DNA of 64,000 bases from Legionella quinlivanii (GTDB lineage: Bacteria > Pseudomonadota > Gammaproteobacteria > Legionellales > Legionellaceae), in the NCBI RefSeq assembly GCF_900461555.1, contig NZ_UGOX01000001.1:1501501-1565500 (forward strand). Direction: 5' to 3'. The notes beneath the pieces were generated by a model. That model saw nothing but the letters and a program-made list of their open reading frames with translations, made no database searches and had not been told where the DNA came from. The translations under genes and the position numbers were made by a program. Below are positions 8,365 through 17,343 of this stretch, in pieces (the first letter of the stretch is position 1; each line of letters opens with the position of its first letter).

Positions 8365-9756
8365 ATGCAGCCAAGGGAATGGAGTAGCATACAAATCAGG
8401 CAGTGCGCAAAAACAGGAGGACAAAGCTTGCTTAGCGACGAGCGTTCTCGTGCCTTCTTTGGAGAGGATTTTGGTCGCTTGAAACAGCAACTACCTGCCG
8501 CTGCGGTAGTTCCTGCTAATGTAGACAGGCTGCAGGATATCGTTCGCTATGCCAATCAGAATAAACTACCTTTGACTATACGCGGAAATGGTTTAAGTCA
8601 GGGTGGGCAGGCCCTTAGCATATCAGGCGGCGTGGTTGTCCACTTGCAGGAGCTCAATAATGTATTGGACAAGCGGGAGCATTCTATCTGGGTTGAAGCG
8701 AATGCGACCTGGTCTGATCTCATAAAAAGATCACTCAAAACTTCTGAAATTCCTTATGTAGTTCCTTACAATGCCCATCTGTCGATTGGCGGTGTGTTAT
8801 CGGCAGGAGGTGTGGGCGCTTCTTCTTTTCGCTTTGGCAGCGCGACCGCACATGTGAATGCCTTGGAAGTGGTGACTGCAAACGGGGAAAAGCAGATTGT
8901 CGATGCCAATTCGCCTTTATTTCATGCATGTCTTGGAGGCCAGGGGCGTTTTGGAATTATAACTAAAGCAGAGATTCGGTTACGGATTTGTAAAAAACAG
9001 GTGCGGACTTTCTTTTTGTCGTATCTCGACAAAGACAACTGGCTTCGAGATATGAAAAATCTTCAGGAAGAGGTTGATTATCTGGAATTTTTTTGTACGC
9101 CTGCTATTCAGGGCGCTCGCCTGACGTCAAAGGGGCGCTTGCCATTTGCGGAATGGTTATATGGACTTCACATAGCAATCGAATATGAAAATGAAGCTCC
9201 TGAACTGGAGAATTTTGTCTCAAAAATATCACCCTGGAAAGTAAGCCATGTGCAGGAGGAAGATATATCCTCTTTTTTACATCGTCACGATTCACGTTTT
9301 CAATCGATGAAATTATCAGGACAATGGGGGTTGCAACATCCCTGGTTTGAATGTTTTTTATCGGGAGAGTCACTTTTTTCTGAGTTACAGGACTTACTGG
9401 CGATGCTTCCCGTCTATTATGCAACGGTTTTGCAGATAGTGCCTATCCGCAAAATAGAACCTACCGGCTTTTTTATGTTGCCTGATACCAATGATGACAT
9501 CTACGCTGTAATGATCTTGAATCCTGGTTTACCCGGATTTTTGATTCCAGGCTGCCTTGAAACCATCCAGTTACTGGATCGCCGATTCCTCCCGGGTGGA
9601 GGAAAACGTTATCTTTCAGGCTATTTGGGTGAAAATATTCCTTCTCATTATTGGCAACAGCATTTTGGAGAAAAATATGAGAATTGGATCAAATTGAAAG
9701 AGGAAATGGATCCCAATCAAATCTTTTGTTCACATCTGCATAACGGCAAGCAATAA
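8365..9756 (+). CDS. FAD-binding oxidoreductase, PCMH type (cytokinin-dehydrogenase-like)
   Basis: A 463-residue flavoprotein with an N-terminal PCMH FAD domain. Signatures are RGNGLSQGGQALSISGGVVV, GGVLSAGGVGASSFRFG (the pyrophosphate-binding part), ALEVVTANGE and LGGQGRFGIITKAEIRLR. The last is nearly the motif of cytokinin dehydrogenases. Those enzymes attach FAD through the His of GRGHS; here the same position reads GNGLS, so the flavin is probably bound without a covalent link. The end (KLKEEMDPNQIF) resembles the usual KxxxDPxxI tail. The start at 8365 follows AAAGGA; a TTG at 8320 is poorer. The real substrate is unknown and oxidation of a cytokinin is not implied. Confidence 0.8.
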   Translation: MQPREWSSIQIRQCAKTGGQSLLSDERSRAFFGEDFGRLKQQLPAAAVVPANVDRLQDIVRYANQNKLPLTIRGNGLSQGGQALSISGGVVVHLQELNNVLDKREHSIWVEANATWSDLIKRSLKTSEIPYVVPYNAHLSIGGVLSAGGVGASSFRFGSATAHVNALEVVTANGEKQIVDANSPLFHACLGGQGRFGIITKAEIRLRICKKQVRTFFLSYLDKDNWLRDMKNLQEEVDYLEFFCTPAIQGARLTSKGRLPFAEWLYGLHIAIEYENEAPELENFVSKISPWKVSHVQEEDISSFLHRHDSRFQSMKLSGQWGLQHPWFECFLSGESLFSELQDLLAMLPVYYATVLQIVPIRKIEPTGFFMLPDTNDDIYAVMILNPGLPGFLIPGCLETIQLLDRRFLPGGGKRYLSGYLGENIPSHYWQQHFGEKYENWIKLKEEMDPNQIFCSHLHNGKQ

Positions 9757-10104
9757 ATATATTGTCTTTCTTCACGTGTGGCAGTGCCGTGCTCGTATGC
9801 TCGTATGCTCGCTCTACGTCTCCGCCTGTCTGCCACTCTGCGTCTCCCGACTTGTTCGGGAGATCCAGGGGGGGAAGGGATCAACTGGATTCCCCGCCTA
9901 AAGCGGGGAACGTAGGGGTTGGTGTTTGGCACATAGAGGCTGGTGTTTGGCTTATTTTTACCTGCCGGTCTTCGGCTTTACAGGAGACTTTATGCGAAAT
10001 ACCCAAGCTTTGTAAGCCGTCTTTATTTAGTTATTTGGTAATAAAAGAATTTAATCTGAATAGCAGATGGGTTGAATTCGCACAAATATCATTGTTCTGA
10101 TATT
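9757..10104. repeat. intergenic region with two palindromic repeat elements
   Basis: This gap of 348 bases has no credible gene. It contains a short tandem (GCTCGTAT about 2.5 times, from 9791) and two palindromes of the window's repeat family. One has arms TCTCCCGA (9843-9850) and TCGGGAGA (9856-9863) with loop CTTGT, followed by TCCAG. The other has arms TTCCCCGC (9890-9897) and GCGGGGAA (9903-9910) with loop CTAAA, preceded by CTGGA and followed by CGTAGG. The two lie in opposite orientation, a paired arrangement. Confidence 0.8.
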
Positions 10105-10192
10105 TGGCGGAGAGACAGGGATTCGAACCCTGGGAAGGTTTCCCTTCAACGGTTTTCAAGACCGCCGCTTTCGACCGCTCAGCCACCTCTCC
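10105..10192 (-). tRNA. tRNA-Ser (anticodon UGA), CCA end encoded
   Basis: Read on the minus strand, the molecule begins GGAGAGGTGGCTGAGCGG and ends CTCTCCGCCA. The acceptor stem is GGAGAG with CTCTCC, and the D arm carries GAGCGG. The anticodon loop is CTTGAAA with TGA as anticodon, there is a long class II variable arm, and the T arm is GGTTCGAATCC. The length of 88 with the encoded CCA and the long variable arm fit tRNA-Ser reading UCA codons. It lies between a repeat-rich gap and the bamD promoter and points away from bamD. Confidence 0.97.
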
Positions 10193-10277
10193 GGGGAAGA
10201 ATACTATTACAATGACTTATCGAATGCAAACATTTTTTTCGAGAAAATCAAAATTTTTATCTTAAAAAAACATAAAG

Positions 10278-10306
10278 TTCGCAAAATAATTCAGGATGGG
10301 TATAAT
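10278..10306 (+). promoter_or_regulatory. probable sigma-70 promoter of bamD
   Basis: A perfect -10 box TATAAT (10301-10306) lies 17 bases after a partial -35 box TTCGCA (10278-10283, four of six). Transcription would start about 55-60 bases before the bamD ATG. Confidence 0.55.
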
Positions 10307-10368
10307 GACCTGCATTTAAAAATGGCTGCGGTGAATGTTTCCGCATAGTATTGTTAACAGGTGTATTC

Positions 10369-11142
10369 ATGAAAAGATTTCAATGTTTTATCCTCATCTC
10401 TTTGGTAATTACCCTGACAGCCTGCACAAGCTGGTGGAGTAAGGACGACGATGACAGTAATAATCCTTTCAAGGGGATGTCTGCTGAACAATTATATAGT
10501 GGAGCCAAATCTGCAATGGCCAAAGAGGAGTACGCTACTGCGGCCAAGCGCCTGGAAGCCCTGGAGTCTATGTATCCCTTCAGCGATTACGCCGAAGAAG
10601 CGCAGATGAATCTCATTTATGCTTATTATAAGAAAGAGGATTATCCTTCGGCTGCAGCTACGGCAGAGCGATTCATCCATCTTTATCCGCGCGCTCGCCA
10701 TGTCGATTATGCTTACTACATGAAGGGTCTGGCCAATTTCCAGCAAAATCGCGGAACCTTTGCCAGCCAGCTGCCTCTGGATGAATCGTGGCGGGATCCG
10801 GGAACCCAGCTTCAATCCTATTCTGATTTTGCGACTTTAGTGGAGCGTTTCCCCAATAGCCGTTATAAAGCGAACGCTTTACAGCGTATGATTTATCTTA
10901 GAAATATGTTTGCCCAACATGAACTGAATGTTGCACAATTCTATTATGAAAGAAAAATGTATGTAGCTGCTGCAGAGCGTGCCAGCTATCTGGTAAAGAA
11001 TTACCCACAGGCGCCCAGCGCAAAAGAGGCTTTAGTCGTTCTGTATCGTGCTAATTCCCAAATGGGTTTAAAGAAGGCAGCGGAGGATGCTTTGGCAGTC
11101 TACCAGGCTACCTATCATAGCCAACCCAATCTCGATGCCTGA
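10369..11142 (+). CDS. bamD: outer membrane assembly lipoprotein BamD
   Basis: Essential lipoprotein of the BAM complex that inserts beta-barrel proteins into the outer membrane. The 257-residue protein has a lipoprotein signal peptide with lipobox LTAC (mature Cys after about 18 residues), then TPR helices: SAEQLYSGAKSAMAKEEYATAAKRLE, YPFSDYAEEAQMNLIYAYYKKEDYPSA and YPRARHVDYAYYMKGL are the familiar BamD blocks. The true start is the ATG at 10369 behind AGGTG, not the in-frame TTG at 10351. A 7-bp hairpin (GGCAGCC 11150-11156 with GGCTGCC 11169-11175) follows the gene without a T tract. Confidence 0.95.
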   Translation: MKRFQCFILISLVITLTACTSWWSKDDDDSNNPFKGMSAEQLYSGAKSAMAKEEYATAAKRLEALESMYPFSDYAEEAQMNLIYAYYKKEDYPSAAATAERFIHLYPRARHVDYAYYMKGLANFQQNRGTFASQLPLDESWRDPGTQLQSYSDFATLVERFPNSRYKANALQRMIYLRNMFAQHELNVAQFYYERKMYVAAAERASYLVKNYPQAPSAKEALVVLYRANSQMGLKKAAEDALAVYQATYHSQPNLDA

Positions 11143-11207
11143 TTCTTTCGGCAGCCTGAATGATTGAGGGCTGCCTGTAAGCAGAGCAGATCGAGGGAAT
11201 CAGGGGA

Positions 11208-12290
11208 TTGAATCAATTGAAAATCTGCATCCACCGTCTTATCTTGCAAGCCAGCTTTTGCGGTCTCTTGGCTCTACAACCAGTTTTTGCTTTAACTTCG
11301 GAAGAGGCAAAGCTTGTTAAAAGAGATTTTCAGCTGTATCAGGCCTGGAGTCTGGCTCGAAACTATCGTTTTGGTACTACTGTTAAATCGGATCCGGTTA
11401 AAGCCTTGGCCTGGGAAAAAATATATCTCAATTTGCTACCGGCGGCGTATCCAAAAAAAAACGATATGCTTGCAGCGTTTCAATCGCATCTGAGTTCCGA
11501 ACAAATCCAGCAGGCAGAAAGTCTCTCAAAGCAATATGCAGAACAATATAGCCTTGGTAATACAGCCTTAACCGAGTTTGAACTCAGTCAGGCTTATATT
11601 TTGCGTGATGAGTCCAGTAAATGGAGTGTATCGGATGAGTCTGTTGCACCCAGGGAAATCAGCAGTAATTTTCATAAATGGATGGAATGGCTGGATGGGA
11701 AGGGGTTAAGGGAGATTGTGCTGGATTTGGATCGGCGGGCTTATAAGCTTTTTAAGGCCAAAGCGTATCCTATAGTTTACGGCCAGGTTATTGTTCGCGG
11801 AGTGGAATCACCAGAGATGGTTAGCAGTGAGGTGCCCATTCTGCCTGAGGGCTATTTTGTAGCTCAGGCCAAAGGCTCTATGCTGACTTTTTCTCTTCCC
11901 GGTTATAAAACCATTTCCATTCCAATTGCCGCAGAGCGAGAGATGCAATCCATTTATCCAGTTGTTTTTGAGGGTTTACCTAAAAGTCCGCGAACTGGTG
12001 TCATTGGCAGAGTATTACCCTGGAATGAGGTTGATAAAAGCAATATTATCTTACGCGCCTTTGCCGATAATGCGCATCTGGACAATAGCCAGGCCTGGAA
12101 GTATCCAGCACTGCCTTTGACAGTAACTAATCATGGAGAATTTTACACCACAGGATTAAGTCAGGGACATTATCAGTTAATTATTAATACAGCAGGTATA
12201 AGCTCGGTCGTTAATTTTTTTGTCAAAGAGAATGAAGTTCGAGGCTTATCCTTGATTGACCTGAGAAAGCAGGCTGCACAAAATCACTAA
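11208..12290 (+). CDS. secreted or periplasmic protein with Sel1-like repeat at the N-terminus, unknown function
   Basis: A 360-residue protein. Residues 1-28 form a signal peptide (basic, then ILQASFCGLLALQPVFA). Residues 30-110 read like one or two Sel1 repeats (YRFGTTVKSDPVKALAWEKIY). The rest contains beta-rich segments (YPIVYGQVIVRGVESPEMVSS, GYFVAQAKGSMLTFSLPGY) that I do not recognise. The start is a TTG: 11208 has GAGGGA nine bases upstream, and a second TTG at 11217 has AGGGG ten bases upstream, so the first four residues are uncertain. It follows bamD by 65 bases and faces norZ. Sel1 repeats usually mediate protein contacts; no more can be said. Confidence 0.7.
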   Translation: MNQLKICIHRLILQASFCGLLALQPVFALTSEEAKLVKRDFQLYQAWSLARNYRFGTTVKSDPVKALAWEKIYLNLLPAAYPKKNDMLAAFQSHLSSEQIQQAESLSKQYAEQYSLGNTALTEFELSQAYILRDESSKWSVSDESVAPREISSNFHKWMEWLDGKGLREIVLDLDRRAYKLFKAKAYPIVYGQVIVRGVESPEMVSSEVPILPEGYFVAQAKGSMLTFSLPGYKTISIPIAAEREMQSIYPVVFEGLPKSPRTGVIGRVLPWNEVDKSNIILRAFADNAHLDNSQAWKYPALPLTVTNHGEFYTTGLSQGHYQLIINTAGISSVVNFFVKENEVRGLSLIDLRKQAAQNH

Positions 12291-12340
12291 TCCTATTATT
12301 AACCTGCTTTCAAAACGAAAACGTTATTTATTTCTTCGAG

Positions 12341-14674
12341 TTATGATACAGGGCGCGAAATCATTTTCCTGTTTTTTCTTTGCAAAAAGAGTTGAGAGAT
12401 GGGAAAGAATGGCCTCAGCTTTATGATAAAGTCGCAGGCCATTACCAGAGCGCCAAGCGCAAACAGGACATCCCCTGGAGTTCTTAGCCATTGCCACAGT
12501 AGAGTTGTATTATAAAACTCCAAACTTCTTGAATGAGCAAACCCATGTTGATATACATCCATTAATTGCGCCCAGCCAATTGGGAAAAAGTTCAGTAAAA
12601 TCCATAAGATCAATCCAACGTTATAAAGCCAAAAAGCCCAGGTCCCTAATTTGTCGCTCCAGGGTTGTGTACTTCCCGCTGCATATCTTAAGCAAAAGTA
12701 AATAAGGCCTAAAGCCAGAAGTCCGAATGCGCCGAATAAAGCAGTATGGGCATGATTGAGACTTAGAAATGTTCCATGTTCGTAATAATTGATTAGGGGT
12801 GCATTTAAGGTTCCGCCACCAAAGACACCGGCACCAATAAAGTTCCAGGAGGCAGCCCCTAAGATATACAGATAAGTCAGGTTGTAGGAAAAAACCTTTT
12901 GCTTTCTGATTAGTTGTAATTCCTCAATAGAATTTATGATAAGCAAGGTTAAAGGTAATACTTCAATAAAGGAAAACATGGTTCCTAAAGGGATCCATAT
13001 TTCTGGAGTACCAGTCCAGTACCAATGATGACCTGTGCCTAATACGCCTCCCAGAAAGATAAGAATAGCCTCGAAGTATACGGTTCGCTCTACCAATCGT
13101 CTTGAAGCTAAACCAACGCCCATCAAAAGATAGGCAGTAGCACAAACCGTAAAAAACTCAAATGATTGTTCGACCCATAAATGAACGACCCACCAGCGCC
13201 AGAAATCAGTGATAGTAAATGATTTTTCGATACCAGTTAATGGTATCATTCCAAAGCAATATAGGATGGCGATATTAATGGTACTTGCCCAAAAAAGATT
13301 TTCAAGGCGTATGCGTCCTGTCCAGAACTCAATACTTGCAGATTTTAGTTGCACCCAGCCAGGCCACATGCCTCGAAAGACAATGAAACACCACAAAAAT
13401 AACCCGACACAAAAGCCAATCTGCCAAAAACGTCCTAATTGCAAGTAGGATAAGCCTTGATTGCCAAACCAAAACCAGCCTTTGTCAATATATCCCATAA
13501 TACTTAAGTAATTCCCAATAATAGCTCCAGCGACAATAAATAAGGTTACCCAGAAGAGAATATCTACAAGCCATTTTTGTCCCTTCGCTTCTTGACCACT
13601 GATGATAGGCGCCAGAAAAATCGCCGCACTAATCCAGGCAACCCCAATCCATACGATCGGGGTTTGGATATGGACATCTCTTAAAAAATTAAAAGGCAGG
13701 AATGTTGAAATATTGATTCCATAAAAGGCCTCGCGTTCCGCATAAGAATGGGCCATCAGGGCGCCTACGCCAATTTGAAGCAATAAGACCAGTATCACAA
13801 AGACAAAATACTTACCTACTGCCTGCTGACTAGGTGTCAGAGGTTTAAACTCCAATAAAAAAGGGGTTTTAATACCTACGTCGGGTTCGCTTAGATAACG
13901 ATGGTATATGTAAAGCACTACTCCAAAACCAAGAAAAACAAAGCAAAATGAAATCCACGTCCAATAGAATGTAGAAGGGGTAGGAATATTGCCGACTTCC
14001 GGTTGGTAAGGCCAATTATTCGTATAGGAAAAATTTTTACCTGGTCTGTTTGCCACGGTGGTGAGAGAGGAATAGATCAGAAAATTTGCGGTCTGCAAGG
14101 CCGTCTGACTGTTTAGACTGTAGGCTTTTGTCCATCCTGCTGTGAAATCATGGCTGAGTAATGCCTGGGTAATTTCAATTTGAAGCTCTCGTATTGCCTT
14201 ACTCAAAGCAGGAGAAAGTGTTAAGTCAGGTTGTGACAAATCGATTGTTTTTAGCTGATTTTGCATCTTCATTCGAATTTCATATCGATTGCCTTCAGAA
14301 AGGCTTGCTAAAGGTTTGGATAATGTTTCTGCAGAGACTTCATTTTCAACTAGTTGACCAAGACGAACAAGGTATTTGGCCGTGTAATCTTCTCCAAAAT
14401 AAGAACCCATTCCATATAAACTTCCGTAATCCATTAAATCCGCTTTTTGAAATCCAGCTTTACCAGCCACAATGTCAGAGGCTGTCATCAGAACCTGACC
14501 ATCGGATGATAGAATTTTCTGGGGGAGAGGGGGGGCTGCCTCGTAAGTTTTCAATGTACCCCAAAAGAGGAGGATGAAGGAAATGATGGCTGTCAGAAGT
14601 AAGACCCATTTTAAGACATCAGAAACGGGATCCGTTTCGGCCGGACCACTTAGAGAGGCTTCCGCAATTGTCAT
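12341..14674 (-). CDS. norZ: quinol-dependent nitric oxide reductase (qNOR, single-subunit NorB)
   Basis: Inner-membrane enzyme reducing NO to N2O with quinol electrons. The length of 777 residues, with a periplasmic N-terminal extension after the first membrane helix, marks the quinol-type enzyme. The short cytochrome-c-dependent NorB lacks this extension. Haem-copper-family histidines are visible in VVHLWVEQSFEFF, GTGHHWYWTGTPEIW and SLNHAHTALFGAFG, in the usual order over about 12 helices. No other denitrification gene is nearby, so the likely job is NO detoxification rather than full respiration. The start at 14674 has AAGGA six bases upstream. It is divergent from tehB across 199 bases; no convincing NsrR or FNR box was found by eye. 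Confidence 0.95.
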   Translation of the reverse strand: MTIAEASLSGPAETDPVSDVLKWVLLLTAIISFILLFWGTLKTYEAAPPLPQKILSSDGQVLMTASDIVAGKAGFQKADLMDYGSLYGMGSYFGEDYTAKYLVRLGQLVENEVSAETLSKPLASLSEGNRYEIRMKMQNQLKTIDLSQPDLTLSPALSKAIRELQIEITQALLSHDFTAGWTKAYSLNSQTALQTANFLIYSSLTTVANRPGKNFSYTNNWPYQPEVGNIPTPSTFYWTWISFCFVFLGFGVVLYIYHRYLSEPDVGIKTPFLLEFKPLTPSQQAVGKYFVFVILVLLLQIGVGALMAHSYAEREAFYGINISTFLPFNFLRDVHIQTPIVWIGVAWISAAIFLAPIISGQEAKGQKWLVDILFWVTLFIVAGAIIGNYLSIMGYIDKGWFWFGNQGLSYLQLGRFWQIGFCVGLFLWCFIVFRGMWPGWVQLKSASIEFWTGRIRLENLFWASTINIAILYCFGMIPLTGIEKSFTITDFWRWWVVHLWVEQSFEFFTVCATAYLLMGVGLASRRLVERTVYFEAILIFLGGVLGTGHHWYWTGTPEIWIPLGTMFSFIEVLPLTLLIINSIEELQLIRKQKVFSYNLTYLYILGAASWNFIGAGVFGGGTLNAPLINYYEHGTFLSLNHAHTALFGAFGLLALGLIYFCLRYAAGSTQPWSDKLGTWAFWLYNVGLILWILLNFFPIGWAQLMDVYQHGFAHSRSLEFYNTTLLWQWLRTPGDVLFALGALVMACDFIIKLRPFFPISQLFLQRKNRKMISRPVS

Positions 14675-14873
14675 ATCATTCCTTGATAATGTAATTCTTT
14701 GTTTTTATGCTGGTTCTTAATAAATTTTTATTATATTTGATATATTAGACGGATCAAGTGAAAAACTTTTGTTAGAAAAAGGATTGAACCAGAATCCATA
14801 CTATTAAAAGAATGAAGGGATATATTAGGCAAAGAGTAATCGATGCGAACAAAATAAAATACAGAGGGTTAAT

Positions 14874-15758
14874 ATGGATAATTTAATTTGCTATAAAAAA
14901 ACAGAAATAGACAATCATGGGAAGTTAAAATTTTTTCTGGAAAAACATAGCACAAAAGAAGGAACCTGGGGACAACTGTCACTGACTAATGGCGTAATTG
15001 ATTTCATATTTCTAAATGGCGAAGGTCAGGAACTCTCACGTTATCGTCTCGATAAAGACCATCCTCAATTATCTATTCCACCTGCCGCCTGGCATAAAAT
15101 CATACCTGTCAGTGAACAGTTTAATGTGATTCTTGAGTTTTACTGCATGCCCCAACGTTATTTCTCCAAAAAATATGGCCTGGGGATGGTACATAGTGAT
15201 CTCCTCTATGTGTATCAAACCTATCTAAGTCATACTAAAAGCTCATCTGTTCTTGATATAGGATGTGGTTCTGGGAGAAATTTACTCTATTTAGCGAAGA
15301 TGGGGCATTCTGTCAGTGGGATTGATAAAAACAAGGCTGCTTTAGAGAGTCTTAGTGAAATAGCCCAACAAGAAGCACTTTCTGAAATAGATATACAATT
15401 ACATGATCTAAATCATCCCTTAAGTTTGAAGGCAGAAAATTATGACATTATTTTTTCAACAGTAAGCTTACAATTTTTAAAACCGGAACGGGTGCCGGAT
15501 TTGCTAATTGAGCTTCAACAGCTGACTGCAAAAGATGGATATCATTTTTTAGTATTTCCAATCCAGGCAGACTCATATCCCATGCCTGATTCTTTCACCT
15601 ATTTACCTCAAAAAAATGAACTATATCATTTTTATCAGGATTGTGGCTGGTCTCTGCTTGAATATAAAGAGTCGGTAGGTCATTTACATAAGCCGGATGA
15701 ATCTGGAAAAAAAATCCCCGGTGTCTTTGGTTTTTTACTTGCGCAAAAACTATCTTAA
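14874..15758 (+). CDS. tehB: TehB-like SAM-dependent methyltransferase with N-terminal cupin-type domain
   Basis: Tellurite-resistance methyltransferase family with 294 residues. Residues 1-90 form the small beta-sandwich (TehB N-terminal/DUF1971-like) domain with IPPAAWHKIIPVSEQFNVILEFYC. Residues 95-290 form the methyltransferase domain starting PQRYFSKKYGLGMVHSDLL, with the SAM motif VLDIGCGSGRNLLYLAKMG and acidic residue GIDKNKAAL. This fused layout is that of Haemophilus TehB, not the short E. coli form. AGAGGG precedes the ATG. Divergent from norZ; in enterobacteria tehB has been linked to the NO-responsive NsrR regulon, which makes the pairing suggestive. Natural substrate unknown. Confidence 0.9.
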   Translation: MDNLICYKKTEIDNHGKLKFFLEKHSTKEGTWGQLSLTNGVIDFIFLNGEGQELSRYRLDKDHPQLSIPPAAWHKIIPVSEQFNVILEFYCMPQRYFSKKYGLGMVHSDLLYVYQTYLSHTKSSSVLDIGCGSGRNLLYLAKMGHSVSGIDKNKAALESLSEIAQQEALSEIDIQLHDLNHPLSLKAENYDIIFSTVSLQFLKPERVPDLLIELQQLTAKDGYHFLVFPIQADSYPMPDSFTYLPQKNELYHFYQDCGWSLLEYKESVGHLHKPDESGKKIPGVFGFLLAQKLS

Positions 15759-15759
15759 C

Positions 15760-15790
15760 CTGCGTACCGCATATAAACGCGGTACACGGG
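15760..15790. repeat. palindromic repeat, single copy
   Basis: Arms GTACCGC (15764-15770) and GCGGTAC (15779-15785) around ATATAAAC lie between the convergent ends of tehB and rdgC. It belongs to the CTACGT-type palindrome family (variant arm) and may help end transcription from both sides, though no T run follows. Confidence 0.6.
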
Positions 15791-15807
15791 GTGGTGTCTG
15801 CGCTAAT

Positions 15808-16776
15808 CTACCAGGGAACTTCTGCTTCCATTTCCTGAGGCTGAGCGACTTCCGTTGCAATTGTTTCATTTTCCAGGTTTTCAGATGCAGTAGTTGAACT
15901 TAGTCCTTTTGTCAGATCATCAACCAGACCTCTCAACTCTCCACATAAAAGGGTTAGTGCAGCATCGCGTTGTTGAAAATCTTCTTCCAGGTCTTTTATT
16001 TCATTAAACTCATCGATCAAATACTCCAGACTTTTCAGGCGTTTGAAGCTCAGATCATGAGTTAAGGTCAGCTGAATCCGTTCATTCCATACCAAAGAGA
16101 TTTCAGCTGTTGTTAATCCCTGGGCCAGCAGGGTAATGATTTCTTCAGCGGGTAATTCGTAACCCTTACAATTAACGCGTTTTTTTTCATCATCCGGCGC
16201 AAAGAGCAGGCAGTCAGAGGCTAGTTGAAAAGGCGCGGGCAGAGTTGAGGGATCATTAATCCACTCTGAAAAGCGGGATGCCAGGTTTTCCGGAAAAAAC
16301 AGCGGTTCAAATTGAATTCCTGGGATGGATTTACGTAAAAGCCCGAGAAGCTGGGAAGCCTGATTATCACTGGATGTGTTGATAACAAGCCGCTTGCTGA
16401 CCGTGTCAAAAAAGGCTGGCAGGCGTTTTTGCACACAGAATGATTTGGGAAGTAATTCAAACTCAAGATCTTCGGCAATCTGCGCTTTCTCGCTGCGTTT
16501 TACTACTCGACCCTGCTGTGTCTCCAAAGCCTGGATACGCTCAGCCAGCATACGATTAATCACGCCACGAGGGAGAATGCGTTCTTCTTTTCCAAGGCAT
16601 ATATATATGCAGCCTGCTACTTCATGTACTAATTCATCTGCATTTGTTGGTAACCAGCCATAAACAAAACGGGCATGAGGTGGGCAGGGTTTTAGTATGT
16701 CTTCTGCTAACAGACTGGCAAAATCGATTTCTTCTTTTAGTTCGTATTGATATACGAGTGCATTATTAAACCACAT
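15808..16776 (-). CDS. rdgC: recombination-associated protein RdgC
   Basis: Nucleoid-associated ring-forming DNA-binding protein that restrains RecA. The start MWFNNALVYQ is characteristic, followed by PCPPHARFVYGWLP, LPRGVINRML and FDTVSKRLVINTSSDNQASQLLGLLRK, all RdgC blocks. The 322 residues exceed the usual 300 or so because of a low-complexity, Glu/Thr-rich tail after residue 295. The ATG at 16776 follows AAGGA by seven bases; the longer TTG start would place that sequence inside the gene. Confidence 0.93.
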   Translation of the reverse strand: MWFNNALVYQYELKEEIDFASLLAEDILKPCPPHARFVYGWLPTNADELVHEVAGCIYICLGKEERILPRGVINRMLAERIQALETQQGRVVKRSEKAQIAEDLEFELLPKSFCVQKRLPAFFDTVSKRLVINTSSDNQASQLLGLLRKSIPGIQFEPLFFPENLASRFSEWINDPSTLPAPFQLASDCLLFAPDDEKKRVNCKGYELPAEEIITLLAQGLTTAEISLVWNERIQLTLTHDLSFKRLKSLEYLIDEFNEIKDLEEDFQQRDAALTLLCGELRGLVDDLTKGLSSTTASENLENETIATEVAQPQEMEAEVPW

Positions 16777-16839
16777 AAAAGCATCCTTCAAAAAAAAATT
16801 GATGCTATCATGTTGAACGGGTTTAAGCGACTATTTCAA

Positions 16840-17238
16840 TTATCCTCCAGCGCCTGGGTTAAATTGCGACTCTTTTTTCAGATTCAGATTTTCCCAATAC
16901 TGCTCCTGATTTTTTTTGGTTTCGATTAACCGGCTGATCAAATTGAGCTCTGGAACGCAGCGCTTTTTTTCAGAGTCAATATTATTAATAGTCCTCTTCA
17001 ATTCCTCAAGACGTTTCTGTTCTTCAGGTGTTAATGCTTGTGCATTGCTCTGCTTAAGCAACTGCATTTCGTCTTCTGCGGCGATGAGCCTGTTTTCCAG
17101 ATTTAAAAAATGACTGCCAAGAGTAATATTGAGTTTTATTAGATTATTTAATTCCCAGCCCGACAGTACGACCCCAATTTCATGGAGAGTTCCCCAGGTA
17201 AAAAGCGGCATATCCTTTCCCAATGAGACATATAACAA
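16840..17238 (-). CDS. small coiled-coil protein, unknown function
   Basis: Up to 132 residues; not recognised. The N-terminal third is mildly hydrophobic (LFTWGTLHEIGVVLSGWELNNLIKLNITLGSHF), and the rest is a charged helical region rich in E, K, N and L. That region has heptad-like spacing (LENRLIAAEDEMQLLKQ...EEQKRLEELKRTINNIDSEKK), so a coiled coil is likely. No signal peptide is evident. The start is uncertain: TTG at 17238 lacks a Shine-Dalgarno sequence, and the ATG at 17211 has AAGGA too close (one base). It precedes rdgC by 63 bases on the same strand. Coding potential is moderate. Confidence 0.5.
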   Translation of the reverse strand: MLYVSLGKDMPLFTWGTLHEIGVVLSGWELNNLIKLNITLGSHFLNLENRLIAAEDEMQLLKQSNAQALTPEEQKRLEELKRTINNIDSEKKRCVPELNLISRLIETKKNQEQYWENLNLKKESQFNPGAGG

Positions 17239-17312
17239 AGTGTATAACAGTTTGGCAGTTGGGTTGGAAAATGTCGTTTAAAGAAATGAAAAAAAACAGT
17301 AAAAATTGTAAA

Positions 17313-17332
17313 CCTCCCGCTTTCACGGGAGG
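17313..17332 (-). terminator. rho-independent terminator of the beta-barrel gene
   Basis: Read on the minus strand, stem CCTCCCG with CGGGAGG surrounds a six-base loop and is followed by TTTACAATTTTT. It starts 12 bases after the stop at 17344. Confidence 0.75.
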
Positions 17333-17343
17333 AAATGGAAGAA

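Noticed and set aside
9762-10100. A 112-codon reading frame on the plus strand before the tRNA
   Set aside because: It crosses two palindromic repeats, has no ribosome binding site and its product is low in normal protein character; treated as repeat DNA.
14675-14873. FNR or NsrR site between norZ and tehB
   Set aside because: TTGAT and ATCAA halves occur but 11 bases apart instead of 4, and no AAGATG-type palindrome was found; not reported as a feature.
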